A DNA stretch of 64,000 nucleotides from Palsa-504 sp963839095 (GTDB lineage Bacteria > Actinomycetota > Actinomycetes > Streptosporangiales > Streptosporangiaceae). The position numbers and the translations under genes are program-made. The notes under the pieces are model-generated. The model was not told where the DNA came from. It made no database searches and saw nothing but the letters and a program-made list of their open reading frames with translations. This document shows, piece after piece, positions 1 through 8,605 of this stretch (positions within the stretch are counted from its first letter, which is position 1; every line of letters begins with the position of its first letter). The stretch covers positions 24,206 through 88,205 of the forward strand of contig CAWIUF010000042.1 in assembly GCA_963839095.1 (NCBI GenBank), written 5' to 3'.

Positions 1-305
1 GCCTCGGCGTCCCCGCCGCCAGCCAGCGCCTCCCGCATCAGCCGGGCGCTGTACTCCTCCCGGCTGGCGGTCGCGGTATACCGGTACGCCTTGCCCTCCT
101 TGACCCGGTCCAGCCAGCCCTTGCGGTGCAGGTTGTCCATGGTGCTCATGACGGTCGTGTACGCGATCGTCCGCTCGGCGGCCAGCTCGTCGAACAGCTC
201 CCGCACGGTCACCGGGCGGTCGTGCTCCCACACCCGGTGCATGATCACCGCTTCCAGGTCACCGAACCCGTGCAACTCGCCTCCCGCGTTATCACCAGCC
301 AGCAT
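1..305 (-). CDS. BlaI/MecI/CopY family transcriptional repressor (C-terminus cut by window edge)
   Basis: About 101 residues are visible, starting at an ATG at 305; the rest lies left of the window. The N-terminal winged helix-turn-helix is clear, with the recognition segment IAYTTVMSTMDNL followed by the wing (KEGKAYRYTA). This pattern defines the Penicillinase_R (BlaI/MecI/CopY) family. Such proteins are dimeric repressors, often inactivated by proteolysis or by a BlaR-type partner. No partner is visible here. The gene is divergent from the DUF929 gene at 392, and the 86-bp gap holds a TACTAC-type dyad, so it probably represses both itself and its neighbour. Confidence 0.88.
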   Translation of the reverse strand, partial: MLAGDNAGGELHGFGDLEAVIMHRVWEHDRPVTVRELFDELAAERTIAYTTVMSTMDNLHRKGWLDRVKEGKAYRYTATASREEYSARLMREALAGGGDAE

Positions 306-342
306 AGACAGCCCCGGTCACGATTGCTACTGTCTCCTTACG

Positions 343-366
343 TACTACCTACGTACGTAGATAGTA
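343..366. promoter_or_regulatory. Candidate BlaI-type operator
   Basis: A 24-bp dyad: TACTAC (343-348), the perfect 12-bp palindrome CTACGTACGTAG (349-360), then ATAGTA (361-366), with one mismatch between the outer arms. BlaI/MecI operators are built from TACTAC/GTAGTA half sites. Its place between the divergent repressor and DUF929 genes supports the operator reading. The assignment is inference. Confidence 0.6.
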
Positions 367-391
367 GATAGTGGACGGGGACGGGAGCGTC

Positions 392-1282
392 ATGGGAAGC
401 GCCGCACGGACGAAGGCCGGGACCGCCCGGGACAGGCTCGCCGCCAGCCGCGCGGCCCAGCGCCGGGCCGAGGTCCGCCGGCGGGTCCTGCTGGCCGGCG
501 GCAGCGTCGGGGTCGTCCTCGCGCTCGTCGGCACGCTGATCGCGGTCAAGCTGAGCCAGTCCCCGGCCCGCCCCGCCACCGCGCCGGTCGCGGGGCAGAG
601 CACCATCGCCCAGGTCCAGCGGCAGGTCACCAGCGTGCCGGCGGCCGCCTTCGACGCGGTCGGGGCCGGGACGGCGACCGGGTTCAAGGAGGTCACCGGC
701 CAGCCCGCGCTGACCGCCGCAGGCAAGCCCCAGGTGCTCTACATCGGCGGCCAGTACTGCCCGTTCTGCGCGGCCGAGCGGTGGGCGCTCGCCGCCGCGG
801 TCAGCCGGTTCGGCACGCTGTCCGGGCTCAGCCTCATCCATTCCTCACCCGCCGACGTCTACCCGAGCACGCCCACGCTGTCCTTCGAGAACGCCCGCTA
901 CACCAGTAAGTACCTGGCCTTCGCCCCGGTCGAGTGGTACGGCCAGGCGGCCGACCGCGGCACCCCGTTCGGGCACGCCTACCTGCAGCGGCCGACCGCG
1001 CAGCAGCAGGCGCTGTTCGCCCGGTACGGCGGCGGCTCGATCCCGTTCGTCGACATCGGGAACCGCTACCTCCTCCCGCAGGTGCAATTTGACCCGGCGG
1101 CGCTGGCCGGCCTGAGCTGGACGCAGATACCGGCGGCCATGCACGACCCGTCCAGCCCGGTCGCGAAGGACATCGACGGCGCCGCCAACGTGATCACCGC
1201 GGCCATCTGCACCCTCACCCACGGCCAGCCCGGCGGGGTCTGCCAGTCGGCCGGCGTCAAGGCGGCAGCCGGCTCGCTCTAG
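392..1282 (+). CDS. DUF929-family membrane-anchored thioredoxin-like protein
   Basis: 296 residues from the ATG at 392, chosen because GGGAG lies 4-5 bp upstream; a GTG at 371 in frame has no ribosome site. A basic N-terminus is followed by one membrane helix (about residues 33-55), giving an extracytoplasmic domain. The motif GGQYCPFCAAE places a CxxC pair near residues 123 and 126, and the later ARYGGGSIPFVDIGN segment is typical of DUF929. The family is thioredoxin-fold and presumed redox-active; no substrate is known. It is probably under control of the divergent BlaI-type repressor. Confidence 0.8.
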   Translation: MGSAARTKAGTARDRLAASRAAQRRAEVRRRVLLAGGSVGVVLALVGTLIAVKLSQSPARPATAPVAGQSTIAQVQRQVTSVPAAAFDAVGAGTATGFKEVTGQPALTAAGKPQVLYIGGQYCPFCAAERWALAAAVSRFGTLSGLSLIHSSPADVYPSTPTLSFENARYTSKYLAFAPVEWYGQAADRGTPFGHAYLQRPTAQQQALFARYGGGSIPFVDIGNRYLLPQVQFDPAALAGLSWTQIPAAMHDPSSPVAKDIDGAANVITAAICTLTHGQPGGVCQSAGVKAAAGSL

Positions 1283-1293
1283 GGTCAGCGGGT

Positions 1294-1324
1294 GCGCGGG
1301 CAGGAACGGGGACGCTGCCCGCGC
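1294..1324. terminator. Bidirectional hairpin terminator
   Basis: Perfect 10-bp stem GCGCGGGCAG (1294-1303) with CTGCCCGCGC (1315-1324) and an 11-nt loop. It sits in the 49-bp gap between two convergent genes. There is no U-tract, which is usual for actinobacterial terminators. Confidence 0.6.
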
Positions 1325-1331
1325 GCTCGCC

Positions 1332-2228
1332 TTAGAGCGCGTGGTCGGGGGCGAGGCCGTCGATCCTCCGGATCTCCTCGCCGGTTAGCTCGAGATCCTC
1401 GGCGGCCAGGTTCTCCCGTAGGTGACCGAGGCTGGTGGTGGCCGGGATCGGCATGACCGCGGGGGAGCGGGCCAGCAGCCAGGCCAGCGTGACCTGCGGG
1501 ATGGTCGCCTCGTGCCGGGCAGCGATGGCCCCCAGCACGCGGCCGAGCGCGTCCGGTCCGCTGGTGTCGGTCGGGTCGCCGGGCTGCGTCAGGGAGACCG
1601 GCTGCCAGGGCACGAACACTGCCCCTGCCCCGACGGCTGCATCCAGCAGGGGGGCCTCGTGGCGGGCGGCGACGTTGAAGTACGCGGTGACGGCGGCGAT
1701 CTCGGTGATCTCCCGGGCCGTCCGCAGCTGCCCGGTGGTCACGTTCGACAGGCCGATGTGCCGGATCAGGCCTTCCTTGCGCATCTCGGCCAGGGTGCCC
1801 ACCTGGTCCTCGAAGGAGGCGTCCCGGGCCCGGCCGCTGTGCAGGTAGTACAGGTCAATGTGCTCGACGCCCAGCCGCCGGGCGCTCAGGTAGACGCACT
1901 GGCGCAGGTAGTTCGGGTTGCCGATGGCGTCGACGGTGGAGAACTCGCGCCCGCCGCGGACGAAGCCGCCCTTCGTGGCGATCACCAGGTCCTCGGGGTA
2001 GGGGTAGAGCGCGTCGCGGATCAGCAACTCGTTGCTGTGCGGCCCGTAGACATCGGCCGTGTCGATCAGCGTGACGCCCGCGTCGACCGCCCCGCGCAGC
2101 AGGGCGATCCCGCCGTCGCGGTCCGGGTATTCGCCCCACACGTCCGGGCCGGTGAGCCTCATCGCGCCGTAGCCGATCCGGCCGACCTGAAGGTCCCCGC
2201 CGAGTGTGGTCATCTCTTCTCTGGACAT
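1332..2228 (-). CDS. Aldo/keto reductase
   Basis: 298 residues, a TIM-barrel NADPH-dependent oxidoreductase. The catalytic tetrad of the family is visible: D56 and Y61 in DTADVYG, K86 in ATKGG and H130 in YYLHSG. The C-terminal RSPAVMPIPATTS segment is part of the cofactor site. A second ATG at 2213 (MTTLGGDL) matches the usual family start better and follows an AGAGAAG sequence, so the first five residues are uncertain. Divergent from an AraC regulator, a common pairing that suggests substrate-responsive control. The substrate cannot be read from sequence. Confidence 0.9.
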   Translation of the reverse strand: MSREEMTTLGGDLQVGRIGYGAMRLTGPDVWGEYPDRDGGIALLRGAVDAGVTLIDTADVYGPHSNELLIRDALYPYPEDLVIATKGGFVRGGREFSTVDAIGNPNYLRQCVYLSARRLGVEHIDLYYLHSGRARDASFEDQVGTLAEMRKEGLIRHIGLSNVTTGQLRTAREITEIAAVTAYFNVAARHEAPLLDAAVGAGAVFVPWQPVSLTQPGDPTDTSGPDALGRVLGAIAARHEATIPQVTLAWLLARSPAVMPIPATTSLGHLRENLAAEDLELTGEEIRRIDGLAPDHAL

Positions 2229-2341
2229 GGCTTCATGACACCAGCACTGGCCCGGCCGGCCCTAGACCGATGATGCCCGGCTCTTGCACGATCCTGCCAA
2301 CCATGACGGTGACGACCCTCGCCGCGTGATTCACTGAGGGC

Positions 2342-3224
2342 ATGCGCGAGCTGGACCGCCTCAGGGAGCTGATCGCCCGGCACGCGGGGGAAGGCCTCAC
2401 GCCCACCGCGCTGCCTGGCGTCTCGGTCCTGCGCGCGACCGCGGCCACCGAGCCGCTGGGCGACGTGGCCGACCCGACGCTGGCGGTCATCGCCCAGGGC
2501 GTCAAGGAAACCGCGCTGGGCGGGCGCTCCCTGCGGTACGGTCCCGGTCAGTTCCTCCTCGTGCCGGTCGAGCTGCCGGTCGTCGGGCACATCGTCCAGG
2601 CCAGCCCGGGCGAGCCGCTGCTGGCCTTCGTGCTCAGGTTGCGCGCGGAGAAGATCGCCGCCCTGCTGGCCGAGACGACCCCGGCCGCCACCGCCCGGAC
2701 CCGGACCGCTGACTCCGTCGGCATCGGCGTCAGTGCCGCCTCCCCGGCGCTGCTCGACGCGCTCGGTCGGCTCCTCGCCCTGCTCGACGCCCCCGGCGAC
2801 GCCGCCGTGCTCGCCCCCGGCATCGAGCGCGAGGTGCTCTGGCGGCTGATCACCGGCCCGCAAGGGACCCTCGTCCGGCAGATCGGCCTGGCCGACAGCC
2901 GCCTCGCGCACCTGGCCCGCACGATCAGCTGGATCCGCCGCCACTACGACCAGACGCTGCGCGTCGAGGACCTCGCCGCGCTGGCCACGATGAGCGTGAC
3001 CTCGTTCCACCGTCACTTCCGCGCGCTGACCTCGATGACGCCCATCCAGTACCAGAAGCAGATCCGCCTGCACGAGGCCCGGGCCCGGCTCCTGGCCGGG
3101 CCCGGGGACATCGCCGGCACGGGATTCGCGGTCGGCTACGGCAGCCCGTCCCAGTTCACCCGGGAGTACCGCCGTATGTTCGGCGCCCCGCCCAGCCGCG
3201 ACGCGCTCACGCCCCCGGCGCTAG
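2342..3224 (+). CDS. AraC-family transcriptional regulator with AraC_N domain (3' frameshift)
   Basis: An N-terminal AraC_N sensor domain (about residues 1-190; VIAQGVKETALGG and GQFLLVPVELPV are typical) is followed by a double helix-turn-helix of the HTH_18 type (about residues 200-290; MSVTSFHRHFRALTSMTP and GYGSPSQFTREYRRMFG). The natural end is near residue 293. The frame then lacks a stop and would run on antisense into the next gene. A TAG at 3222-3224 is one base out of frame just after a CCCCC run at 3212, so a one-base error is the simplest explanation. It probably regulates the divergent aldo/keto reductase. Confidence 0.85.
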
Positions 3225-4252
3225 ACCGCGCTGGCCAGCCGGGTCAGGATCGTCCCGGCCGGCCCGGTGGCCGCGTTCCGGTACCCGGTACCCGCCCACA
3301 GGTGGACAAGCTCGGGGTTCCCGGCCGCGGCCGCGGCCGTGCGCAGCCCGCTGGTCAGGTAGTGGATGGCCGGGTAGCCGAGCGGTGCCAGCTCCGAGTA
3401 CTTCCGGGTGAACGTGTTCTCCAGGCCCCGGGCCGGGCGCCCGCTGAACGCCCGGGTGAGCACGGTCCGGCCCCGGCCGGGATCGGCGATGGCCGCCTGG
3501 TGCACGGCCGACGCGCCGCTCTCGTCGCTGCGCAGCAGCGCGGTCCCGACCATGACCGCGTCGGCGCCGGCCTGCAGGACGGCCGCTACCTCGGCCGGGG
3601 TGGACAGCCCGCCCGCGGCCACGACCGGCAGCCCGGTGGCGTCCGCGACCGAGGCAGCCAGTTCAGGCAGCGGTACCGCGGCCGGCAACCGCTGGGGCGT
3701 CAGCGTGCCGGAGTGGCCCCCGGCCGCCAGTGCCTGCACGGCCAGGGCGTCGGCGCCCGAGTCAGCGGCGAGCCGTGCCTCCCCGACCGAGGTAACCGTC
3801 TGGATGATCAGCGTGCCCGCCCGCTTCAGGGCCGTGACCACTGACGGGCCCGGCAGGCCGAACGTGAAGCTGACCACCGGCACCGGGTCGCTGACCAGCA
3901 GATCCACCTTGGCGGACCAGGCATCGTCGTTCTCGACCGGGTCGGTCCCTTCCAGCTGCAGGCCGTACTGGCTGGCCTCAGCCTGGACCGCCGCGGCGTA
4001 GCGGCGGAATTCTCCCGGATCCACCGGCACCGGGTTCGGCGCGAACAGGTTCACCCCGAACGTCGGAGTCTGCTCGCGCACCTCGGCTATCTGCTGCTGC
4101 AGCAGGGCCGGCGTCTTGTAGCCGCCCGCCAGGAATCCCAGGCTCCCGGCCCGCGCGGCCGCGGTCACCAGCGCCGGGGTCATCGGTCCGCCGGACATCG
4201 GCGCCGCGAGCACTGGGCACGCCACGCCGAGCGAGGACAGCGGTGCTTTCAT
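3221..4252 (-). CDS. Nitronate monooxygenase (2-nitropropane dioxygenase family)
   Basis: 343 residues of the FMN-dependent NMO family, oxidising alkyl nitronates such as propionate 3-nitronate. The N-terminus has the LAAPMSGGPMTPALV motif, and the phosphate-binding VVAAGGLSTPAEVAAVLQAG and ADAVMVGTALL segments of the TIM barrel are clear. Last gene of a minus-strand run with the SnoaL-like gene 22 bp upstream, so probably co-transcribed. The start at the ATG at 4252 agrees with family length. Confidence 0.9.
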   Translation of the reverse strand: MKAPLSSLGVACPVLAAPMSGGPMTPALVTAAARAGSLGFLAGGYKTPALLQQQIAEVREQTPTFGVNLFAPNPVPVDPGEFRRYAAAVQAEASQYGLQLEGTDPVENDDAWSAKVDLLVSDPVPVVSFTFGLPGPSVVTALKRAGTLIIQTVTSVGEARLAADSGADALAVQALAAGGHSGTLTPQRLPAAVPLPELAASVADATGLPVVAAGGLSTPAEVAAVLQAGADAVMVGTALLRSDESGASAVHQAAIADPGRGRTVLTRAFSGRPARGLENTFTRKYSELAPLGYPAIHYLTSGLRTAAAAAGNPELVHLWAGTGYRNAATGPAGTILTRLASAV

Positions 4253-4274
4253 CGTCAGTTTCCCTCCGGGACCG

Positions 4275-5105
4275 TCAGGCGAGCTCGGCGGGCGGCACGA
4301 TGTCGTCGTAGACGCGGGCCGCGGCCAGCAGGCCGTCCGGGCCGCGTTCGTAGACGCCGAGACCCGCCTGGGGCACCACGTCCTGGTCGCCCCAGCGAAC
4401 GCAGTTGTACTCCAGGGCGCAGCGCACCCCGTCGTCGGTCACCACGCAATGCTGGAGGCCGATACCGCCGCTCGCACCGACTCGTTCGGTGAAAAATGAA
4501 CGGAGCTCCGCCGTGCCGCGGTGGGTCAGGTGCGGGCCGATGGGCTCGCGGTAGTACCCGTCCGGCTCGAAGGTGCCCACGATCGCGTCGACCTCACCGG
4601 TGCCCAAGGCGGCCTGGTAGCGGCCGACGACATCACCGGGGTCGGCGCCGCCGGGCGGCAGGATGGGCGGCCGGAGGTGCCGCCGCCCGTCGACTGGCCA
4701 CTGGCTGCAGTAGGTGCGGAACACCACCGACAGGTCGTCAGGGGATTCGGCCACGATCGCCACCGGCCACGACACGACGCCGTCGTCGCGGGGCACGTGC
4801 GCCAGCAGCTCCAGTACGGCCCGGCCGTCCGCTGACAGGGAGGCCACCGTCTCGATGCGGACATGGTGCTCGGCCATCCAGGCGTTGTTGTCGCTGACGA
4901 ACTTGCGCAGGTGCCGGTGGCCGCGGATCTCGCCCGCGCGCGGGTCGTAGATCACCACCTCGCCGGGCCACGCCGTCTCCAGGGCGCGGGCGTCGCCGGA
5001 GTTCAGCGCGGCGAAGAACTGCCCGACCGGATCGGCGTGACCCGCGTCGCGGGTCTGCTTGCGCGCCAGTTCCACCGCGCTGGCGAATTCCGGGAACCAG
5101 GGCAT
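4275..5105 (-). CDS. Tandem SnoaL-like / NTF2-fold protein
   Basis: 276 residues forming two NTF2-like halves. The first has FFAALNSGDARALETAW and IRGHRHLRKFV; the second has YQAALGTGEVDAIVGTFEPD and HRGTAELRSFF. These are typical SnoaL-like openings of a small alpha+beta cone with a hydrophobic pocket. Such proteins are isomerases, cyclases or binding proteins, and the reaction is unknown here. Its ATG lies one base after the stop of the crotonase gene, which points to translational coupling. Confidence 0.75.
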   Translation of the reverse strand: MPWFPEFASAVELARKQTRDAGHADPVGQFFAALNSGDARALETAWPGEVVIYDPRAGEIRGHRHLRKFVSDNNAWMAEHHVRIETVASLSADGRAVLELLAHVPRDDGVVSWPVAIVAESPDDLSVVFRTYCSQWPVDGRRHLRPPILPPGGADPGDVVGRYQAALGTGEVDAIVGTFEPDGYYREPIGPHLTHRGTAELRSFFTERVGASGGIGLQHCVVTDDGVRCALEYNCVRWGDQDVVPQAGLGVYERGPDGLLAAARVYDDIVPPAELA

Positions 5106-5106
5106 G

Positions 5107-5913
5107 TCAGTCCGCCGCGTGCGCCGACGGGAACCGGGGGGCGCGCTTCTCGGTGAGGGCGGCCGCGCCCTCGAGGACGTCGGGTCCCATGAAGCAGAGC
5201 ATCTCGTAGGCGGCGGACTGGTCGAAGATCGGGCCGGCCATCTTGAGCCAGTTGTTCAGCGCCCGCTTGGTCCAGCGGATCGCCTGCTGGGAACCGTCGG
5301 CCAGGCTGTCCGCCACTCGCAGCGCCTCGTCGAGGACCTGGTCGCGGGGGAGTGCCTTGCTGACCATGCCGAGCCGCTCGGCCTCCTCGCCGGTGATCAT
5401 CTCGCCGGTGAGCAGGTAGTAGCGGGCCTTGGCCATGCCGCACAGCAGCGGCCACAGGATCGCGGCGTGGTCGCCGGCCGCGACGCCGAGCTTGACGTGG
5501 CCGTCGCCGAGCCGGGCGTCGAGGGCGCAGATCGAGATGTCGGCCATCAGCGCCACCACCGTGCCCGCGCCCACGGCGACGCCGTTGATCGCGGAGATGA
5601 TCGGCTTCTCGCAGTTCACCATGTTGTAGACCAGGTCGCTCATCTCCTTGAGCATGTGAGCGACCCGGTCGTGGTCGCCGGCCATCCGCTGGACCATGGC
5701 CAGGTCACCGCCGGCTGAGAAGGCCTTGCCCGCGCCGGTGATCACGGCCACCTTCGTCTCCGGGTCGGCCGAGATCTCCGCCCAGACGCGGGCGAGTTCG
5801 CCGTGCATCTGCTCGTTGGCGGCGTTGTACTTGTCCGGCCGGTTCATGGTGACGAGCAGCACGCCGTTGTCCCGGCGGTCGAAGGTGAGGTGCTCGTACT
5901 CGGCGAACTTCAC
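5107..5913 (-). CDS. Crotonase-fold (enoyl-CoA hydratase/isomerase family) protein lacking hydratase glutamates
   Basis: 268 residues from a GTG at 5913, chosen because AGGGAG lies 6 bp upstream. The crotonase core is present: TMNRPDKYNAAN, the oxyanion-hole segment AFSAGGDLAMV, and the second oxyanion segment GVAVGAGTVVALMAD. The two glutamates used by hydratases are absent: the GGGCE position reads GAGTV and the QPEI position reads DGHV. A GVAAGDHA segment follows. It probably catalyses another crotonase-type reaction (isomerase, hydrolase, decarboxylase or C-C lyase) on a CoA ester. It lies between the SDR and SnoaL-like genes. Confidence 0.82.
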   Translation of the reverse strand: MKFAEYEHLTFDRRDNGVLLVTMNRPDKYNAANEQMHGELARVWAEISADPETKVAVITGAGKAFSAGGDLAMVQRMAGDHDRVAHMLKEMSDLVYNMVNCEKPIISAINGVAVGAGTVVALMADISICALDARLGDGHVKLGVAAGDHAAILWPLLCGMAKARYYLLTGEMITGEEAERLGMVSKALPRDQVLDEALRVADSLADGSQQAIRWTKRALNNWLKMAGPIFDQSAAYEMLCFMGPDVLEGAAALTEKRAPRFPSAHAAD

Positions 5914-5951
5914 GGTGCTCCCTGCTGGTCTGCGGATGGATGATGACGGGT

Positions 5952-6689
5952 TCAGCTCATCGTGAGGCCGCCGCTGACGCTGACGGTCTGGCCGGTGATG
6001 AAGGAGGCCTCGTCCGAGGCGAGGAACGCGACGATGCCGGCCACGTCGTCCGGCTGGCCGAGCCGCCGGAACGGTATCGCCCGGGTCAGGGCCTCGCGCA
6101 GCTTCGGCCCCGCGAACTCGGCGAACAGCGCGGTGTCGGTCGGGCCGGGGCACACGCAGTTGACCCGGACCTGGTGCCGTGCCATCTCCCGGGCCAGCGA
6201 CTTGGTGAAGGCGATCACGCCGCCCTTGGCGGCGGAGTAGACCGCCTCGCCCGAGGATCCGACCCGGCCCGCGTCCGAACCCAGGTTCACCACCGCCCCG
6301 GCGCCCTGGCCGGCCATCACCGGCACCACCGCCTTGCAGGTGTGCAGGACGCCGTACAGGTTGATCCCGATCGCGCGGTCCCAGTCGGCCGGGTCGGAGT
6401 CGGTAAAGGAGCTGGCCTTGTCCCAGCCCGCGTTGTTGACCAGGACGTCGATCCGGCCGAACTGCTCCGCGACCCGGTCGGCCAGCGCCTGGACGCCGTC
6501 CCGGTCGGTGACGTCGAGGCGGGCCGGCACGGCACCCGGCCAGGACGCCGCCGTCTCCTTCGCGCTCGCCTCGTCCAGGTCAGTGACGACCACGGTCGCC
6601 CCCTCGGTGGCGAGCTTGCCGGCGATGGCCTGGCCGATGCCCCGGCCCGCTCCGGTCACGATCGCGATCTTGCCGTCCAGCCTGCCCAT
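5952..6689 (-). CDS. Short-chain dehydrogenase/reductase (FabG-like)
   Basis: 245 residues from the ATG at 6689, with GGAGG 8 bp upstream; a longer frame reaches 6743 but lacks such a site. Rossmann motif TGAGRGIG at the N-terminus, NNAG in the middle, and the catalytic Ser-Tyr-Lys set in NLGSDAG and YSAAKGG. The C-terminus has GQTVSVSGGLTMS. The family uses NAD(P)(H) on hydroxyacyl or ketoacyl CoA/ACP substrates. First gene of the SDR-crotonase-SnoaL-NMO operon, and divergent from the LLM oxidoreductase gene. Resembles the beta-oxidation-like dehydrogenases of ring-acid degradation, but the substrate is unknown. Confidence 0.9.
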   Translation of the reverse strand: MGRLDGKIAIVTGAGRGIGQAIAGKLATEGATVVVTDLDEASAKETAASWPGAVPARLDVTDRDGVQALADRVAEQFGRIDVLVNNAGWDKASSFTDSDPADWDRAIGINLYGVLHTCKAVVPVMAGQGAGAVVNLGSDAGRVGSSGEAVYSAAKGGVIAFTKSLAREMARHQVRVNCVCPGPTDTALFAEFAGPKLREALTRAIPFRRLGQPDDVAGIVAFLASDEASFITGQTVSVSGGLTMS

Positions 6690-6765
6690 TAGCGGTACCT
6701 CCGGGGCCGTGGTCGCCGTCAGAGGAGAATCTATACTCACCACTCACGACGGAAGGAGACCACCC

Positions 6766-7773
6766 GTGCAGGTCGGCCTAGTGATCATGGACGAGAACCC
6801 CGCCGACGGGCTGAAGATCGTCCGCGCGGCCGACCAGGCCGGCGTGCACTCGCTCTGGTCGATCGACTACTACAACCGCAGCAGCCTCACCCGCGCGGCG
6901 GCGTACGCGGCCGTTACCGAGAACGCGATCGTCGGCACCAGCGTCACCCCGCTGTTCGCCCGCTCGCCGCTGGCCCTCGCGTCGGCCGCGGCCGACGTCG
7001 CGGCGATCGCTGGCGGCCGGTTCGTGCTCGGCGTCGGCAGCAGCACCCGCCGGATGAACCAGGACTGGTACGGCACCCCGCTGCAGCACCCCGCGCCGCA
7101 GGTCCGGGAGCGGATCGAGCTGATCCGGCGGCTGATCGCGCACCGCAGCGGACCGTTCGGCTTCGAGGGCCGGTTCGACCGCGTCGCGATGGCGCACTAC
7201 GACCGCACCGCGCTGCCGGATGCCATGACGATCCTGGCCGCCGGCGTGGGCGAGCACATGGTCGCGGTGGCGGGGGAGTGCGCGGACGGCTTCGTCGGGC
7301 ACACGATCGCCTCGGCCGGCTACCTGCGCGACACTGCCACCCCGCTCCTGGCCAGAGGCGCGGCCCGGGCGGACCGGGACCCGGCCGGGCTGCGGGTGAC
7401 CACGCAGATCGTCGCCGCGGCTGCTGGCGATCCTCAGGCCGCCCGCCGGGACGCCGCCGCCCAGGTCGGCTTCTACTCCACCCCGAAGGGTTACGACCTG
7501 CTCTTCCCGGACGGCCAGTTCGCCGCCGAGCGCGCCGCTGCCCGCGCCGCCGTCGCCCGGAACGACGTGCCCGGCGTGATCGCGGCGGGGGAGCCGATGG
7601 TCGGCGAACGAGCCGTGTTCGGCACCCAGGAAGACGTCGCTGCCCAGCTGCGCCGCTACGCCGACGTGGTGGACTGGGCGATCCTCTACCCGCCCCACTA
7701 CGGCGTCGACCCCGGCCGCATCCACGCCAACGAGCTGGCCCTCATCGAGGTAGCCTCCGCCTGGACCTCCTGA
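6766..7773 (+). CDS. LLM-class flavin/F420-dependent oxidoreductase
   Basis: 335 residues from a GTG at 6766, supported by GGAAGGAG 7 bp upstream; an in-frame extension to 6334 is antisense to the SDR gene. Luciferase-like TIM barrel with VGLVIMDENPADGLK at the start, and GGRFVLGVGSSTRRMNQDWYG typical of F420-dependent actinobacterial members. These enzymes use F420H2 or reduced flavin for hydride transfer or monooxygenation. Divergent from the SDR operon with a 76-bp shared promoter region, so the two units may serve one pathway. Confidence 0.86.
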   Translation: MQVGLVIMDENPADGLKIVRAADQAGVHSLWSIDYYNRSSLTRAAAYAAVTENAIVGTSVTPLFARSPLALASAAADVAAIAGGRFVLGVGSSTRRMNQDWYGTPLQHPAPQVRERIELIRRLIAHRSGPFGFEGRFDRVAMAHYDRTALPDAMTILAAGVGEHMVAVAGECADGFVGHTIASAGYLRDTATPLLARGAARADRDPAGLRVTTQIVAAAAGDPQAARRDAAAQVGFYSTPKGYDLLFPDGQFAAERAAARAAVARNDVPGVIAAGEPMVGERAVFGTQEDVAAQLRRYADVVDWAILYPPHYGVDPGRIHANELALIEVASAWTS

Positions 7774-7867
7774 CCCTCCCCGCCTCGGCCAGGGCACGCC
7801 GCCTCGGCCAGGGCACCGCCCCGCCATCGGCCAGGGCACCGCCCCGCCATCGGCGCCCATCCGCACA

Positions 7868-7883
7868 GATAACAGCAAGAAGC
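7868..7883 (+). repeat. 16-bp direct repeat, copy 1
   Basis: GATAACAGCAAGAAGC, identical to 8590-8605. The two copies bracket about 700 bp containing the DUF4031 relic and hairpins. Possible footprint of an excised or decayed element. Confidence 0.7.
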
Positions 7884-8050
7884 AGGCATCTTAAGAGGAG
7901 TCGATGTGCCGTTGAGCAGCTCCTAAGCTGCCCTAAGTCCATTGACTTCGTTGCCGGGCGCCTGGGCGGCCGGGCGTAGGGCGGCCGGGGTCTGAGGGGC
8001 ATCCGGGGAAGGGGAGGCGTACGCCGGCGGCTCAGTAGGGAGTCTGTGTG

Positions 8051-8080
8051 CCACAGGCTACGTTCTTACGTACCCTGTGG
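8051..8080. terminator. Strong hairpin (terminator or protein site)
   Basis: Arms CCACAGGCTACGT (8051-8063) and ACGTACCCTGTGG (8068-8080) pair over 13 bp with one mismatch and a 4-nt TCTT loop. There is no T-run. It may terminate the LLM transcript some 280 bp upstream or be an operator; the sequence does not decide. Confidence 0.5.
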
Positions 8081-8199
8081 GCCACCGACTCCTTTGGTGG
8101 GAATCGCGAGCGGGGACAGCGGACGAATCTGATCGCCCGCTGATCGTGGCACGATAAGCGCGGCCCCGCGGCTCTTGGAAGTGTCGGCGAGTGGATGCC

Positions 8200-8452
8200 G
8201 TGACCGTGTACGTGAGCAAGCTGGGAGGTATCGGCCGGCTACTGGCTGGCGGGCAAGTCCACGATGGCGCTCCCATTGTTCAGCCTCACGGCCGGTAACG
8301 AGGAAGAGCTGCATGCTTTTGCCGCGCGGCTCGGTATCCGCCACGATCCTGGCACTCCCGCCACGCCGGCCGGTTTCGTGCAAGAGGCCGAAGTCCCGGC
8401 ATTATCTGCTACCGAGGGTGAGCGTGACCGGATCGTAGAACACGGACCGTAG
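8200..8452 (+). pseudogene. DUF4031 protein remnant
   Basis: From a GTG at 8200 the reading is MTVYVSKLGGIGRLL, the usual opening of DUF4031 proteins (MTVYVD). After a frame change near 8265 it continues with PLFSLTAGNEEELHAFAARLG, matching the family segment (H-L-x-A-D-x-EEELHxFAxRLG). The remainder up to 8452 diverges, and the family's conserved tyrosine/threonine end is missing. Unlike other broken genes here, parts are actually missing, so this looks like true decay. The function of DUF4031 is unknown. Confidence 0.5.
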
Positions 8453-8589
8453 AACACGGTGCGCAGGCAATCTCGGCCCGTAAGGCACGCAAACTCGAGC
8501 GGCAGCAGGCCGCCATCCACGGGGAAGCCTAGCCCTGAGCCTGGGGCGGAACGATATCTCCCCAGACCCCCGCGTATCGGCCTCACGAT

Positions 8590-8605
8590 GATAACAGCAA
8601 GAAGC
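8590..8605 (+). repeat. 16-bp direct repeat, copy 2
   Basis: GATAACAGCAAGAAGC, identical to 7868-7883. Confidence 0.7.

Noticed and set aside
3225..3844. Extension of the AraC protein to 500 residues
   Set aside because: The extra 207 residues are antisense to the nitronate monooxygenase gene and rich in Gly/Arg/Pro; a TAG lies one base out of frame at the natural end.
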